Source of the DNA: Bacterioplanes sp965233665
Lineage (GTDB): Bacteria; Pseudomonadota; Gammaproteobacteria; Pseudomonadales; Oceanobacteraceae
Direction of reading: 5' to 3'
DNA: 64,000 bases
NCBI GenBank assembly: GCA_965233665.1
Contig: CBDDTG010000042.1
Location: 56,748 to 120,747 of the forward strand
How positions within the stretch are numbered: the stretch's first letter is position 1; each line of letters begins with the position of its first letter. The notes beneath the pieces were generated by a model. That model made no database searches and had not been told where the DNA came from. It saw only the letters and a list, made by a program, of their open reading frames with translations. The position numbers and the translations under genes were made by a program. Shown here piece after piece: positions 51,362-59,976 of the stretch.

Positions 51362-52213
51362 TTAGCTTTCTAGCCGTAAAGAGCGAATGCTGCGTTTGAT
51401 GGCGTTGAGGTGCTCTGCGAACTCAGGCCCGCGGCGTTGGGTTACGGCTACCGCCAGCATATCGATCACCATCAGATGGGCAATGCGCGAGGTCATCGGG
51501 GTGTACTGCTCAGTGTCTTCTTCGATGTCGATGTAAATCGGCAGCTCGGCCAGCTGGCTCAGAGCCGTGTTGGCGGGCGCTAGGCTGACGACGCGGGCAC
51601 CATGTTGCTGCGCTAATTGAACTGAGTGCAGTAAGTCTTTGGTGCGCCCGCTTTGCGAGATGGAGACCACCACATCGCGGTTGCTCAGGGTCACCGCCGA
51701 CATGGCTTGCATATGGGGGTCGCTGTAGGCCGCGGTGGCCACTTGCAGGCGAAAGAACTTGTGCTGGGCATCAATGGCGACTGCTCCGGAGGCGCCAAAG
51801 CCATAAAATTCCACTCGCTGAGCAGCACTGATGGCGCGTGCGGCTTCGCCGACCTGCTCGGCTTGCAGCTGGGATTTGACCTGGTGCAAACGCTGAATGG
51901 TGGTGTCCGCGATTTTTTCGCAGATATCGTCGATGCCATCGTCTTCAGCAATGGCAAACTGGCCGATGTTATTGGCAATGGCCATTTCCTGGGCGATGCG
52001 CACTTTGAACTCCTGAAAGCCATTGCAGCCAATGGCGCGGCAGAAGCGCACGATGGTGGGCTCGCTCACTTGCGCCTCTTGGGCTAAATCGACAATGCGC
52101 ATGTGCATGACTTGCTGTGGTGCTTTGAGCACAAATTCAGCCACTTTTACTTCTGATTTGCGCAGCTCGGGAATGGCGGCGGCGATCTCGCTCAGTATGG
52201 GACGGTTACTCAC
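51362..52213 (-). CDS. hexR: HexR-type MurR/RpiR family regulator
   Basis: A 283-residue regulator: RpiR helix-turn-helix (about 1-78, with MRIVDLAQEAQVSEPTIVRFCRAIGCNGFQEFKVRIAQEMA) and a SIS sugar-phosphate domain (about 120-250, with FYGFGASGAVAIDAQHKFFRLQ and VVSISQSGRTKDLL). HexR binds 2-keto-3-deoxy-6-phosphogluconate and represses Entner-Doudoroff and central carbon genes. No edd/zwf genes are visible here. The start is taken as GTG 52213; TTG 52219 is possible. Confidence 0.87.
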   Translation of the reverse strand: MSNRPILSEIAAAIPELRKSEVKVAEFVLKAPQQVMHMRIVDLAQEAQVSEPTIVRFCRAIGCNGFQEFKVRIAQEMAIANNIGQFAIAEDDGIDDICEKIADTTIQRLHQVKSQLQAEQVGEAARAISAAQRVEFYGFGASGAVAIDAQHKFFRLQVATAAYSDPHMQAMSAVTLSNRDVVVSISQSGRTKDLLHSVQLAQQHGARVVSLAPANTALSQLAELPIYIDIEEDTEQYTPMTSRIAHLMVIDMLAVAVTQRRGPEFAEHLNAIKRSIRSLRLES

Positions 52214-52392
52214 AATCAACGTCTCTTTTAGTCTGCTGCCGCTACTTTATCAGACCTTGGGGCCGTGCGGCTCAACGGCAGAATCATAGCGCGCTCCGGT
52301 GCCTAGGCGCATAGATGTATAAATGTACAGCCTTTGGTAGACTGCCACGCGGCCAGAGCAGTCTGGTTCAGGTCTGTAACCCCGGGGCTCCT

Positions 52393-54576
52393 ATGGAAAT
52401 TGAATTACTTCTCGACCAATTAAACGATGGCCAGCGCAATGCGGTGGCTGCTAGCTCTAAACATCAGTTGGTGCTGGCCGGTGCCGGTTCCGGCAAAACC
52501 CGGGTGTTGGTGCAGCGCATTGCCTGGTTGCTGGGGGTTGAGAATGTATCGCCGTTTGCGGTGATGGCGGTGACGTTTACCAATAAAGCCGCACGTGAAA
52601 TGCGTGGCCGCCTTGAGCAGCTGTTGGATGTGCCCAGCAATGGCATGTGGGTGGGTACGTTTCACGGCCTGGCCCATCGCTTGTTAAAGCACCACTGGCG
52701 CGAAGCGAACTTGCCGCAGTATTTCCAGGTGCTCGATAGCGATGATCAACTGCGCTTGGTAAAGCGCATCATGCGGGCCAACAACTATGATGACAGCCGC
52801 TACCCGCCCAAACAGGTGCAGTGGTACATCAATGGCCACAAAGATGAAGGCCGTCGTGCTGCCCATGTGATTCCATCATCGGACCCCTTTGCCCGTACCA
52901 TGCAGGAGATCTATCAGCTGTACGAGCAAAATTGCCAACAAAATGGCTTGGTCGATTTTGGTGAAATCCTGCTGCGTGCCCACGAGCTGTGGCTCAACAA
53001 CCCTGAGTTGTTGGCGCATTATCAGCAGCGTTTTCGCCATATCCTGGTGGACGAGTTTCAAGATACCAACAACATTCAATACGCCTGGATTCGCCTGCTG
53101 GCCGGCAATCAGGTGTCTGTGATGGCGGTGGGCGACGATGACCAGTCCATTTACGGCTGGCGCGGTGCCAACATCGACAACATTCGCAACTTCCAGCAGG
53201 ACTTTGCCGGCGCTGAGCTGATCAAGCTGGAGATGAACTACCGCTCCACGGCCACCATTTTGGCCGCCGCCAACGCCGTGATTGCCAATAACCAAGGGCG
53301 ACTGGGCAAAGAGCTGAAAACCACCGGCGAAGACGGCGATAAAATCGCCCTCTACAGTGCGTTTAACGAGCAAGACGAAGCGCGCTACATTGCCGACCTG
53401 GTCGACGATTGGGCCCGCAACGGCCATGATCGCCGTGATTTTGCCGTGCTGTATCGCTCCAATGCTCAGTCGCGCACGCTGGAAGAAGCGTTTTTGCGGG
53501 CAGGCATTCCCTACCGTATTTATGGCGGCCAACGCTTCTATGAGCGCTTGGAAATCAAAAACGCCACCGCCTATTTGCGTTTATTGCTGAACCGTCACGA
53601 CGATGCCGCCATGGAGCGAGTGATCAATGTGCCGGCACGTGCCATCGGCGAAAAAACCGTCGATGTACTGCGCTCTCATGCGCGCGAACAGGGCTGCTCT
53701 ATGTGGCAGTCGGCCAGCGAAGTGGCGTCCTTGGGGATGTTGCCCAAGCGTGCCAGCAACGCCATTCAGACCTTTATTGATTTGATCGAAGAAATGAGCG
53801 TCGGCATCGACGAGCTGGAGCTGCATGAAATCGTCGATCGCACCATTGAGCAAAGCGGGCTGATCGACCATCACCGGAAAGAAAAAGGTGAAAAAGGTCA
53901 GGCACGTCTGGATAACCTGGACGAACTCATCAACGCCGCGCGCCAGTTTGAAACCGATGATGAGGTAGATGCCGACGACGACGTCAGCGATCTGGCCATC
54001 TTCCTGGATAACGCCGCCCTCGATGCCGGTGAAGCGCAGGCGGATGAGCATGAAGATGCGGTGCAAATGATGACCTTGCACTCGGCCAAGGGTCTGGAGT
54101 TTCCGCAAGTGGTGCTGACTGGCATGGAAGAAGGCCTGTTCCCGCACAAAATGTCGATGGACGATGCCGACGGTCTGGAAGAAGAGCGTCGCTTGGCGTA
54201 CGTCGGCATTACCCGCGCAATGGACAAGCTGGTATTGACCCACGCCGAAAGCCGTCGCCTGCACGGTCAAGAAAACTACAGCACGCCGTCGCGCTTTATT
54301 CGTGAAATCCCGTCCGAGCTGGTGGAGGAAGTGCGCCTTAAAAACAGCATCAGTCGGCCACTGACGGCGCGTGAAAAACCGCGCAGCGAGCGTCCGGCCA
54401 TGCTCGATGCCGGCCTGCCGTTTCAGTTAGGGCAGCGGGTGTTTCATGAAATGTTTGGCGAAGGCACGGTGCTGCAGTTTGAAGGCCAAGGGCCTGGGCT
54501 GAGGGTGCAAATCAACTTTGATGATGCGGGCAGCAAGTGGCTGGTGGTGAGCTTTGCCAAGTTGCAGGTGCTGTAA
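52393..54576 (+). CDS. uvrD: DNA helicase II UvrD
   Basis: A 727-residue SF1A helicase (UvrD is ~720). Walker A is GAGSGKT (30-36); others are VTFTNKAAREMRGR, VDEFQDTNNIQY, GDDDQSIYGWRGA, LEMNYRS, MTLHSAKGLEFPQV and YVGITRAMDKL. The C-terminal Tudor-like tail (GQRVFHEMFGEGTVLQFEGQGPGLRVQI) identifies UvrD rather than Rep. It unwinds DNA in nucleotide-excision and mismatch repair. ATG 52393 gives MEIELLLDQLNDGQRNAV, matching the family N-terminus. Confidence 0.96.
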   Translation: MEIELLLDQLNDGQRNAVAASSKHQLVLAGAGSGKTRVLVQRIAWLLGVENVSPFAVMAVTFTNKAAREMRGRLEQLLDVPSNGMWVGTFHGLAHRLLKHHWREANLPQYFQVLDSDDQLRLVKRIMRANNYDDSRYPPKQVQWYINGHKDEGRRAAHVIPSSDPFARTMQEIYQLYEQNCQQNGLVDFGEILLRAHELWLNNPELLAHYQQRFRHILVDEFQDTNNIQYAWIRLLAGNQVSVMAVGDDDQSIYGWRGANIDNIRNFQQDFAGAELIKLEMNYRSTATILAAANAVIANNQGRLGKELKTTGEDGDKIALYSAFNEQDEARYIADLVDDWARNGHDRRDFAVLYRSNAQSRTLEEAFLRAGIPYRIYGGQRFYERLEIKNATAYLRLLLNRHDDAAMERVINVPARAIGEKTVDVLRSHAREQGCSMWQSASEVASLGMLPKRASNAIQTFIDLIEEMSVGIDELELHEIVDRTIEQSGLIDHHRKEKGEKGQARLDNLDELINAARQFETDDEVDADDDVSDLAIFLDNAALDAGEAQADEHEDAVQMMTLHSAKGLEFPQVVLTGMEEGLFPHKMSMDDADGLEEERRLAYVGITRAMDKLVLTHAESRRLHGQENYSTPSRFIREIPSELVEEVRLKNSISRPLTAREKPRSERPAMLDAGLPFQLGQRVFHEMFGEGTVLQFEGQGPGLRVQINFDDAGSKWLVVSFAKLQVL

Positions 54577-54661
54577 TCTGCGCTTGGCTACCGCCCGGCA
54601 GTTTCTGAACCGCAGCGGGCGCTGCTGGATATAATGCACGCCTGATTGTCGGAGGCATGGC

Positions 54662-55234
54662 GTGCAGCGTAACTTTTCCTTTCAAGCTAATCCCCAAGCG
54701 GCCTTTACCTTGGTTGAGCTGGTCATCATCCTATTGCTGATCGCCCTGCTGGCGGCTTTTGCTTTGCCGCGCTTTAGCAACCTACGCGAAGACGCCGAGC
54801 TGGCGCAGGTTCAAGGCGTGGCTGCTGCCCTGCAGTCGGGCGTCAAACTGGCACGGGCTGTGTTTCTTGGTCAGAGCCGCAATGCTCGCGTGCAGAACTT
54901 GCCTGGCTTTGGTGCTGGCAACGTCGACACCAACAACAACGGTTTTCCCATCGGCATTGATAAGGGCAACGGCAACGAAAATATCGGCCGTGGCCCACGC
55001 GGCTGCGCGGGCGTATGGAGCGGCGTGCTCAATACGGCGCCCAGTGTGGCGCACAATACCTCGGCCCTTGATTATCAGGCCTATCGCCACACGGGCAATC
55101 GTGTTTGCTCGTATGTGTATCGGGCCGGTGGCGACGGCGGTAATCGCAATACCGCCCAGTTGGTCATTGAATACGATTCACGCGATGGCCGTGTGCGCGT
55201 CTGCGGTCAACACCCTCGTGTACCGGGCTGTTAA
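54662..55234 (+). CDS. Type IV pilin-like (prepilin N-methylation) protein, MSHA-like
   Basis: A 190-residue protein with a short leader and the type III signal AFTLVELVIILLLIALLAAFALPRF: Phe at +1, Glu at +5, then the hydrophobic helix. The residue before the cleavage site is Ala rather than the usual Gly. The body has a Gly/Asn-rich region and three or more Cys near the end (RVCGQHPRVPGC), suggesting a disulfide loop. It stands alone, without assembly genes. GTG 54662 has GGAGG six bases upstream. It could be a minor pilin or pseudopilin. Confidence 0.8.
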   Translation: MQRNFSFQANPQAAFTLVELVIILLLIALLAAFALPRFSNLREDAELAQVQGVAAALQSGVKLARAVFLGQSRNARVQNLPGFGAGNVDTNNNGFPIGIDKGNGNENIGRGPRGCAGVWSGVLNTAPSVAHNTSALDYQAYRHTGNRVCSYVYRAGGDGGNRNTAQLVIEYDSRDGRVRVCGQHPRVPGC

Positions 55235-55500
55235 CCGACGCGAAAGCCACTGACATCGGGCTCAACCTCAAGCCATTGCAGCTCAACCTGATCGACGCGC
55301 GCATTGGGCGGGCCCTGGTGCAAATATTCCAACAGCCGCTCCAGCTCATCACTGGGGCCAATGGCTAGAACTTCTACCCGACCATCGCTCAAGTTGATGG
55401 CATGGCCCTCTAGGCCCAAGCGCTCAGCGACTTGGCGCGTGCTGTCGCGAAACCACACGCCTTGTACCTTTCCACTCATAAGCGCCTTAAACGCACTCAT
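55231..55500 (-). CDS. acyP: Acylphosphatase
   Basis: An 89-residue protein with the acylphosphatase signature: GKVQGVWFRDSTRQVAERLGLEGHAINLSDGRVEVLAIG, which contains the catalytic Arg (WFR) and Asn (INLSDG). It hydrolyses acyl phosphates such as carbamoyl phosphate. Its stop overlaps the convergent pilin stop, and its ATG overlaps the stop of the upstream gene, so it is probably co-transcribed with that gene. Confidence 0.93.
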   Translation of the reverse strand: MSAFKALMSGKVQGVWFRDSTRQVAERLGLEGHAINLSDGRVEVLAIGPSDELERLLEYLHQGPPNARVDQVELQWLEVEPDVSGFRVG

Positions 55501-57023
55501 GGCTGGCGCCACTTGAGGTTGTAGAGGTCATGGCGACGGTCTTTGAGGTTGTTGACCGAGCCTTCGCTGCGCACCAGTTTGAGTTTGTCGATGTCCAGGT
55601 CGGAGAACATGATCATCTCGGTATTGGGGGTGGTCTCCGCCATCACCGCATCGTGTGGAAAGGCGAAGTCCGACGGCGAAAACACCGCCGATTGCGCGTA
55701 CTGCACATCCAATGCCTCAACTTGCGGCAGGTTGCCGCAGCTGCCGCAAATCACCACGTAGCACTCGTTTTCGATGGCCCGCGCTTGGGCGCAGTGGCGC
55801 ACGCGCAAGTAACCGTTTTTGGTGTCGGTCCAGAAGGGCACGAACAAAATTTCCAGACCTTCGTCGGCCATCAGCCGGCTCAGCTCTGGGAACTCAACGT
55901 CGTAGCAGATCAAAATCCCCACCTTGCCAGCATCGGTATCGAACACTTGTACCTGATCGCCGCCCTGGATGACCCAGTCTTTGCGCTCGTGGGGGGTGAT
56001 GTGAATCTTGCGCTGCTCTTCTACCGTGCCATCGCGACGGCACAGGTAGGTGACGTTGTACAGCCGCTCGCCTTCCAGCAAAGGCATGGAGCCGGTAATC
56101 ACGTTGATGTTATAGCTCACCGCCATGCGCGACATTTCATCGCGAAAACGCTCGGTAAAACCGGCCATAAAGCGAATGGCATCGGTTTGCTGATGGCTGT
56201 TGTCGATCAAGCCCATCAAGGGCGCGTTAAAAAACTCGGGGAACAGAGCAAAGTCGCTTTGGTAACCGGCCAGGGTGTCGATAAAGAACTCGACTTGTTG
56301 CAGCACGTCCTGCACCGAAGAAAACGGTCGCATTTGCCACTGCACGGCGCCGACTCGAACCTGAGTTTTACGACTGTCGATGACGGCATCGTAAGGCTCG
56401 TAGAGAATGTTGTTCCATTCCAATAAGGTGGCGTAGCCGTGGGACTTTTCGTCTTCCGGCAGGTATTTACCTAACAGGCGTTTGACCTGAAAATCATTGG
56501 CCAGCTGAAAACTCAAAATGGGGTCGTATTCTTCGCGACGACTGACGGCGGCGATGTACTCCATCGGTGTCATGTCATCAGCATGGTGGTAATAGTTGGG
56601 AATGCGACCGCCGGCCAAAATGGCACGCAGGTTGAGCTGGCGGCATAAGTCTTTGCGCGCGTCGTACAAGCGCCGGCCCAAGCGGTAGCCGCGAAACTCT
56701 GGATGAATTAATACATCCAGACCGTACATGGCATCGCCATTGTCATTGTTCAAAATGGTCATGCGCCGACCGATCAGATCGTCGTAGACGTGCGGGTTGC
56801 TGTAAGTCTGGTAATCGACTTGCACCGACAGCGCGACGCCAACGATGTTCTCGCGGTCAAGCACCACAATTTGACCATCGGGGAAGTCATGGATGAGCTT
56901 ATCGATGGTGTGCTTGGGCCAGGCGCCGTCCAAGTCGTCGTAGACGCGATCCATCAACGCCTTCAGCTGTGGATAATCACTGCTTTCCAGATTGCGAACA
57001 ATCAGATGCAAATCGTCGTGCAT
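55497..57023 (-). CDS. Bifunctional GNAT N-acetyltransferase / nitrilase-superfamily hydrolase
   Basis: A 508-residue fusion. The N-terminal GNAT domain (about 5-170) has LDVLIHPEFRGYRLGRRLYDARKDLC. The C-terminal carbon-nitrogen hydrolase domain (about 228-500) has the catalytic triad context LFPEFF (Glu), RKIHITPHE (Lys) and GILICYDVEFPE (Cys). The two-domain family is widespread and conserved in Proteobacteria, but its substrate is not firmly known. ATG 57023 follows GGAG at a good distance. Confidence 0.93.
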   Translation of the reverse strand: MHDDLHLIVRNLESSDYPQLKALMDRVYDDLDGAWPKHTIDKLIHDFPDGQIVVLDRENIVGVALSVQVDYQTYSNPHVYDDLIGRRMTILNNDNGDAMYGLDVLIHPEFRGYRLGRRLYDARKDLCRQLNLRAILAGGRIPNYYHHADDMTPMEYIAAVSRREEYDPILSFQLANDFQVKRLLGKYLPEDEKSHGYATLLEWNNILYEPYDAVIDSRKTQVRVGAVQWQMRPFSSVQDVLQQVEFFIDTLAGYQSDFALFPEFFNAPLMGLIDNSHQQTDAIRFMAGFTERFRDEMSRMAVSYNINVITGSMPLLEGERLYNVTYLCRRDGTVEEQRKIHITPHERKDWVIQGGDQVQVFDTDAGKVGILICYDVEFPELSRLMADEGLEILFVPFWTDTKNGYLRVRHCAQARAIENECYVVICGSCGNLPQVEALDVQYAQSAVFSPSDFAFPHDAVMAETTPNTEMIMFSDLDIDKLKLVRSEGSVNNLKDRRHDLYNLKWRQP

Positions 57024-57031
57024 GGCCACTC

Positions 57032-57598
57032 CTAAGATTCGGACTCTACTTCGTACAAGGCGAAGCAAAATTCTTTAGTGTCTTTGCGTTTACGTAGCTG
57101 CCAATGGGCGGGTATTTCGGGCTGCAGCCCCTGCTCATGCTCAACGTAGACTAAGGCGCCGGGCAGTAGCGTCAGTTGCTGCAGGGCTGGCTGCAGCAGC
57201 TGCTGGCCAAAGGGCGGGTCGAGAAAAACCAAATCATAGGGCTCAGGGTTATCGCTTAGCCACTGCAACGCATCGCCGGCCCATACTTGCGCGTTAGGCG
57301 CTTGCAGGGTCTTGAGGTTGTCTTTGAGTTGTAGTGCAGCTTTGGGGTTCTTCTCTAAAAAAACCACCTCTTTGGCGCCACGAGACAGGGCCTCCAGGCC
57401 GAGCGCGCCACTGCCGGCAAAGGCATCGAGGACGCGCGCGCCTGCAATATCAAACTGCAGCCAGTTAAATAGGGTTTCGCGTACCCGGTCCATGGTCGGC
57501 CTTAAGCCATCTATGGCCGGAAAGCGTAAGCGGCGTGAGCGCCACTCGCCGCCAATAATTCGTAACTGCTGGGTGGGTGTTTTACTCACGGGTGTCAC
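57032..57598 (-). CDS. rsmD: 16S rRNA (guanine(966)-N(2))-methyltransferase RsmD
   Basis: A 188-residue methyltransferase: QLRIIGGEWRSRRLRFP near the N-terminus, GLRPTMDRVRETLFNWL, SAM motif VLDAFAGSGALGLEALSRGA and the catalytic LDPPFG. It modifies G966 of 16S rRNA. Start GTG 57598 or GTG 57589; both lie inside the end of the upstream gene, implying coupling. Confidence 0.94.
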   Translation of the reverse strand: MTPVSKTPTQQLRIIGGEWRSRRLRFPAIDGLRPTMDRVRETLFNWLQFDIAGARVLDAFAGSGALGLEALSRGAKEVVFLEKNPKAALQLKDNLKTLQAPNAQVWAGDALQWLSDNPEPYDLVFLDPPFGQQLLQPALQQLTLLPGALVYVEHEQGLQPEIPAHWQLRKRKDTKEFCFALYEVESES

Positions 57599-58346
57599 TC
57601 GAAGTGGATGTCGTCAGCAAGCATTGTTGTGCTTGCTGTGGTGCAGTGCGCTGGCTATTACCTAACGCCTGATACAGTTGCTGATAAAGATCTTCAGACC
57701 AGCGATGGTAGGCAAGATGGCGACGAATGTCGATCTGCCCCGCGGCGGATAGCCAGCTTTGCCGCAGTTGTCGAGCTTGTTGCTGGCGCCATTGTTGCCA
57801 TTGCTGGCGGTCTGGCCAGGTTGGCTCGGTAAGGGCGCTGAGCTGCGCCAGTTGCTGCCAGTGTTTGTTTTGCTGTTGCGCCAGCCACAGAGCACCGGGC
57901 AGTTGCTCAGACAAGCAAATCAGTAAGTCAGAGCCTGGGTAAGTCAGTTCGGTGAGGCGCTGGCGCTTAATCACATAGGCGCTGATGGCTTCGGCTTCAC
58001 GCCGCGTCCAAGGGCCTTGTAGTAACAGTGTTGCTGCGGTGGACGTGGTTTGGCGGGGCAGTTGCGCCAGCTGACTGGCCCAGTCATCGCTGGGCAGCGT
58101 TTGGCGAGCACTGCTGCCATCGTCATACAGCCACATCAATTCGCCTTGTTGGCCGGCCTGCATGGCGTGCCAGACTTGCACACCTTCTTGGCTGCGCCAG
58201 CCGTGCCATACCTGCTGCGGCAGTGGTGGCAGGTTCAAAGGCTCCAGCGGCATGTCTTCTTGGTGCTGATAACGCAAGTTAATGACCACAATCAGCAACA
58301 TACTGCTAAGCATAATGGCGGTAACAGTGGGGCGACTAAAGCGCAC
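57582..58346 (-). CDS. Hypothetical membrane-anchored protein
   Basis: A 254-residue protein that I do not recognise. An N-terminal hydrophobic helix (VTAIMLSSMLLIVVINLRY, about 8-26) suggests an inner-membrane anchor with the rest in the periplasm. The body is very Gln- and Trp-rich (QQWQQWRQQQARQLRQSW). It occupies the slot between rsmD and ftsY where pseudomonads carry M16-type peptidase genes, but no HxxEH zinc motif is present; a degenerate, inactive relative of that class is possible but unproven. GTG 58346 has AAGGAGAG upstream. Confidence 0.6.
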   Translation of the reverse strand: MRFSRPTVTAIMLSSMLLIVVINLRYQHQEDMPLEPLNLPPLPQQVWHGWRSQEGVQVWHAMQAGQQGELMWLYDDGSSARQTLPSDDWASQLAQLPRQTTSTAATLLLQGPWTRREAEAISAYVIKRQRLTELTYPGSDLLICLSEQLPGALWLAQQQNKHWQQLAQLSALTEPTWPDRQQWQQWRQQQARQLRQSWLSAAGQIDIRRHLAYHRWSEDLYQQLYQALGNSQRTAPQQAQQCLLTTSTSSDTRE

Positions 58347-58356
58347 AAACTCTCCT

Positions 58357-58386
58357 TGGGGGAGCCTTTTAAAACCCCCTTTTTTC
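58357..58386 (+). terminator. Hairpin with T run in the divergent rsmD/ftsY region
   Basis: GGGGG and CCCCC pair around a loop that contains TTTTAAAA, followed on the + strand by TTTTTT. No + strand gene ends here. On the minus strand the same hairpin lies directly before the Shine-Dalgarno of the hypothetical gene. Confidence 0.45.
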
Positions 58387-58636
58387 TCATTGTTGCTTCG
58401 TTAAAAATCGGCTCTAAATGCTCATTTGCTCCAGCAAACTCCGCTTTAACCGCCGTTTTTTGCCTTGCTAAAATTTCGCCTCCGAGGTTTTGCGGGCTCC
58501 CTTTTGCTGATTCGGCGCAGTTGCTCACACGCGGTGGATTCAGAGCGGGGGCGGTTGGTGGTAGGATAGCGCCCTTATTTTTGTTTGTACCAGCGACATT
58601 GTCGGTGGTCGCCGAGCCAACCGAGACCGTGACCTC

Positions 58637-59968
58637 ATGTTTGATTTTTTTAAGCGTAAAAAGAAGAAGGCAGCAGAACAAGCGCAGCCTCAGCCGGCGG
58701 TGGAAGAAAATCTCAATTCCGCTGACGATGCGCCTGTCGAACCTACACCTGCAGAATCACCTGCTGAATCAGCGCCTGCCACCGCAGAGCCATCTGCTGA
58801 AGTAGCTGCAGCAGAGCAAGCGCCGACAGTCGAGGCAGAACCTGCTCCTGAAGCCATGCCAGAGCCCGATACTCAAGCAGCAGAGCCTGTTGTTGAGCCG
58901 GAGCCAGTTGTTGAATCCGTAGAGCCTGAAGTCGCTGAACCTGAGCCCGCTGCCGTCGTTGAGCCAGAACCAGAAGTAGCGGCGGTGGTCGAGCCAGAGC
59001 CCGCTCCACAAGCCCCGGCGACGACGCAAGAAAAGCCGAAAAAAGGCGGCTTCTTTAGCCGTATTCGCGATGGCTTGAGCAAAACCCGCAGCAATTTGAC
59101 CGAAGGCTTGGCCGACCTGCTGATCGGTAAAAAAGAGATCGACGACGATTTGCTAGAAGAGCTGGAAACCCAGCTGATCATGGCCGATGTCGGTGTCGAA
59201 GCGACCACACAAATCATGGACGGGCTGACCCGTCGCGTGAGCCGCAAAGAGCTGAGCGATTCCGACGCCCTCTACGATGCCTTGACCGAAGAGTTGGCCG
59301 CCATGCTGGGCCAAGTGCAGCAACCGCTGAATGTCGAAAATGGCAACAAGCCTTATGTGATCTTGATGGTCGGCATCAATGGCGTCGGCAAAACCACCAC
59401 CATCGGCAAACTGGCCAAGCAGTTCCAGCGTGAAGGCAAGAGCGTTATGTTGGCGGCGGGTGATACTTTCCGCGCTGCGGCGGTGGAGCAGCTGCAGGTG
59501 TGGGGTGAGCGCAACAGCGTGCCGGTGATCGCCCAGCATACCGGTGCCGATTCTGCCTCTGTGATTTATGACGCCGTGCAAGCGGCGCAGTCGCGTGGCA
59601 CTGATATTTTGATTGCTGACACCGCTGGCCGTTTGCACAACAAAGACAACCTCATGCAAGAGCTGGAAAAAGTCGTACGGGTTATGAAAAAGCTCGACGA
59701 CACAGCGCCGCATGAAGTCATGTTGGTCTTGGATGCCGGCACCGGCCAAAACGCCATCAATCAGGCCAAGCAGTTCCAACAATTGATCGGTGTAACCGGC
59801 CTGACCCTGACCAAGCTCGACGGCACCGCCAAAGGCGGCATCATCTTCGCTCTGGCTAAGCAGTTTGGACTGCCGGTGCGCTACATCGGCGTCGGCGAAG
59901 GCATCGATGACTTGCGGCCATTTAACGCCGAAGAGTTTACCCGCGCGCTGTTTCGCAACGACGACTAA
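58637..59968 (+). CDS. ftsY: Signal recognition particle receptor FtsY
   Basis: A 443-residue SRP GTPase. A basic N-terminus (MFDFFKRKKKKA) leads into a long acidic Pro/Glu/Ala-rich A domain (about 12-130), then the NG domain: G1 GINGVGKTT (246-254), GDTFRAAAVEQL, ADTAGRLHNKDNLM, TKLDGTAKGG and a C-terminal GEGIDDLRPF. It docks SRP-ribosome complexes at the membrane translocon. First gene of ftsYEX. Confidence 0.96.
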   Translation: MFDFFKRKKKKAAEQAQPQPAVEENLNSADDAPVEPTPAESPAESAPATAEPSAEVAAAEQAPTVEAEPAPEAMPEPDTQAAEPVVEPEPVVESVEPEVAEPEPAAVVEPEPEVAAVVEPEPAPQAPATTQEKPKKGGFFSRIRDGLSKTRSNLTEGLADLLIGKKEIDDDLLEELETQLIMADVGVEATTQIMDGLTRRVSRKELSDSDALYDALTEELAAMLGQVQQPLNVENGNKPYVILMVGINGVGKTTTIGKLAKQFQREGKSVMLAAGDTFRAAAVEQLQVWGERNSVPVIAQHTGADSASVIYDAVQAAQSRGTDILIADTAGRLHNKDNLMQELEKVVRVMKKLDDTAPHEVMLVLDAGTGQNAINQAKQFQQLIGVTGLTLTKLDGTAKGGIIFALAKQFGLPVRYIGVGEGIDDLRPFNAEEFTRALFRNDD

Positions 59969-59976
59969 GGCTATTT

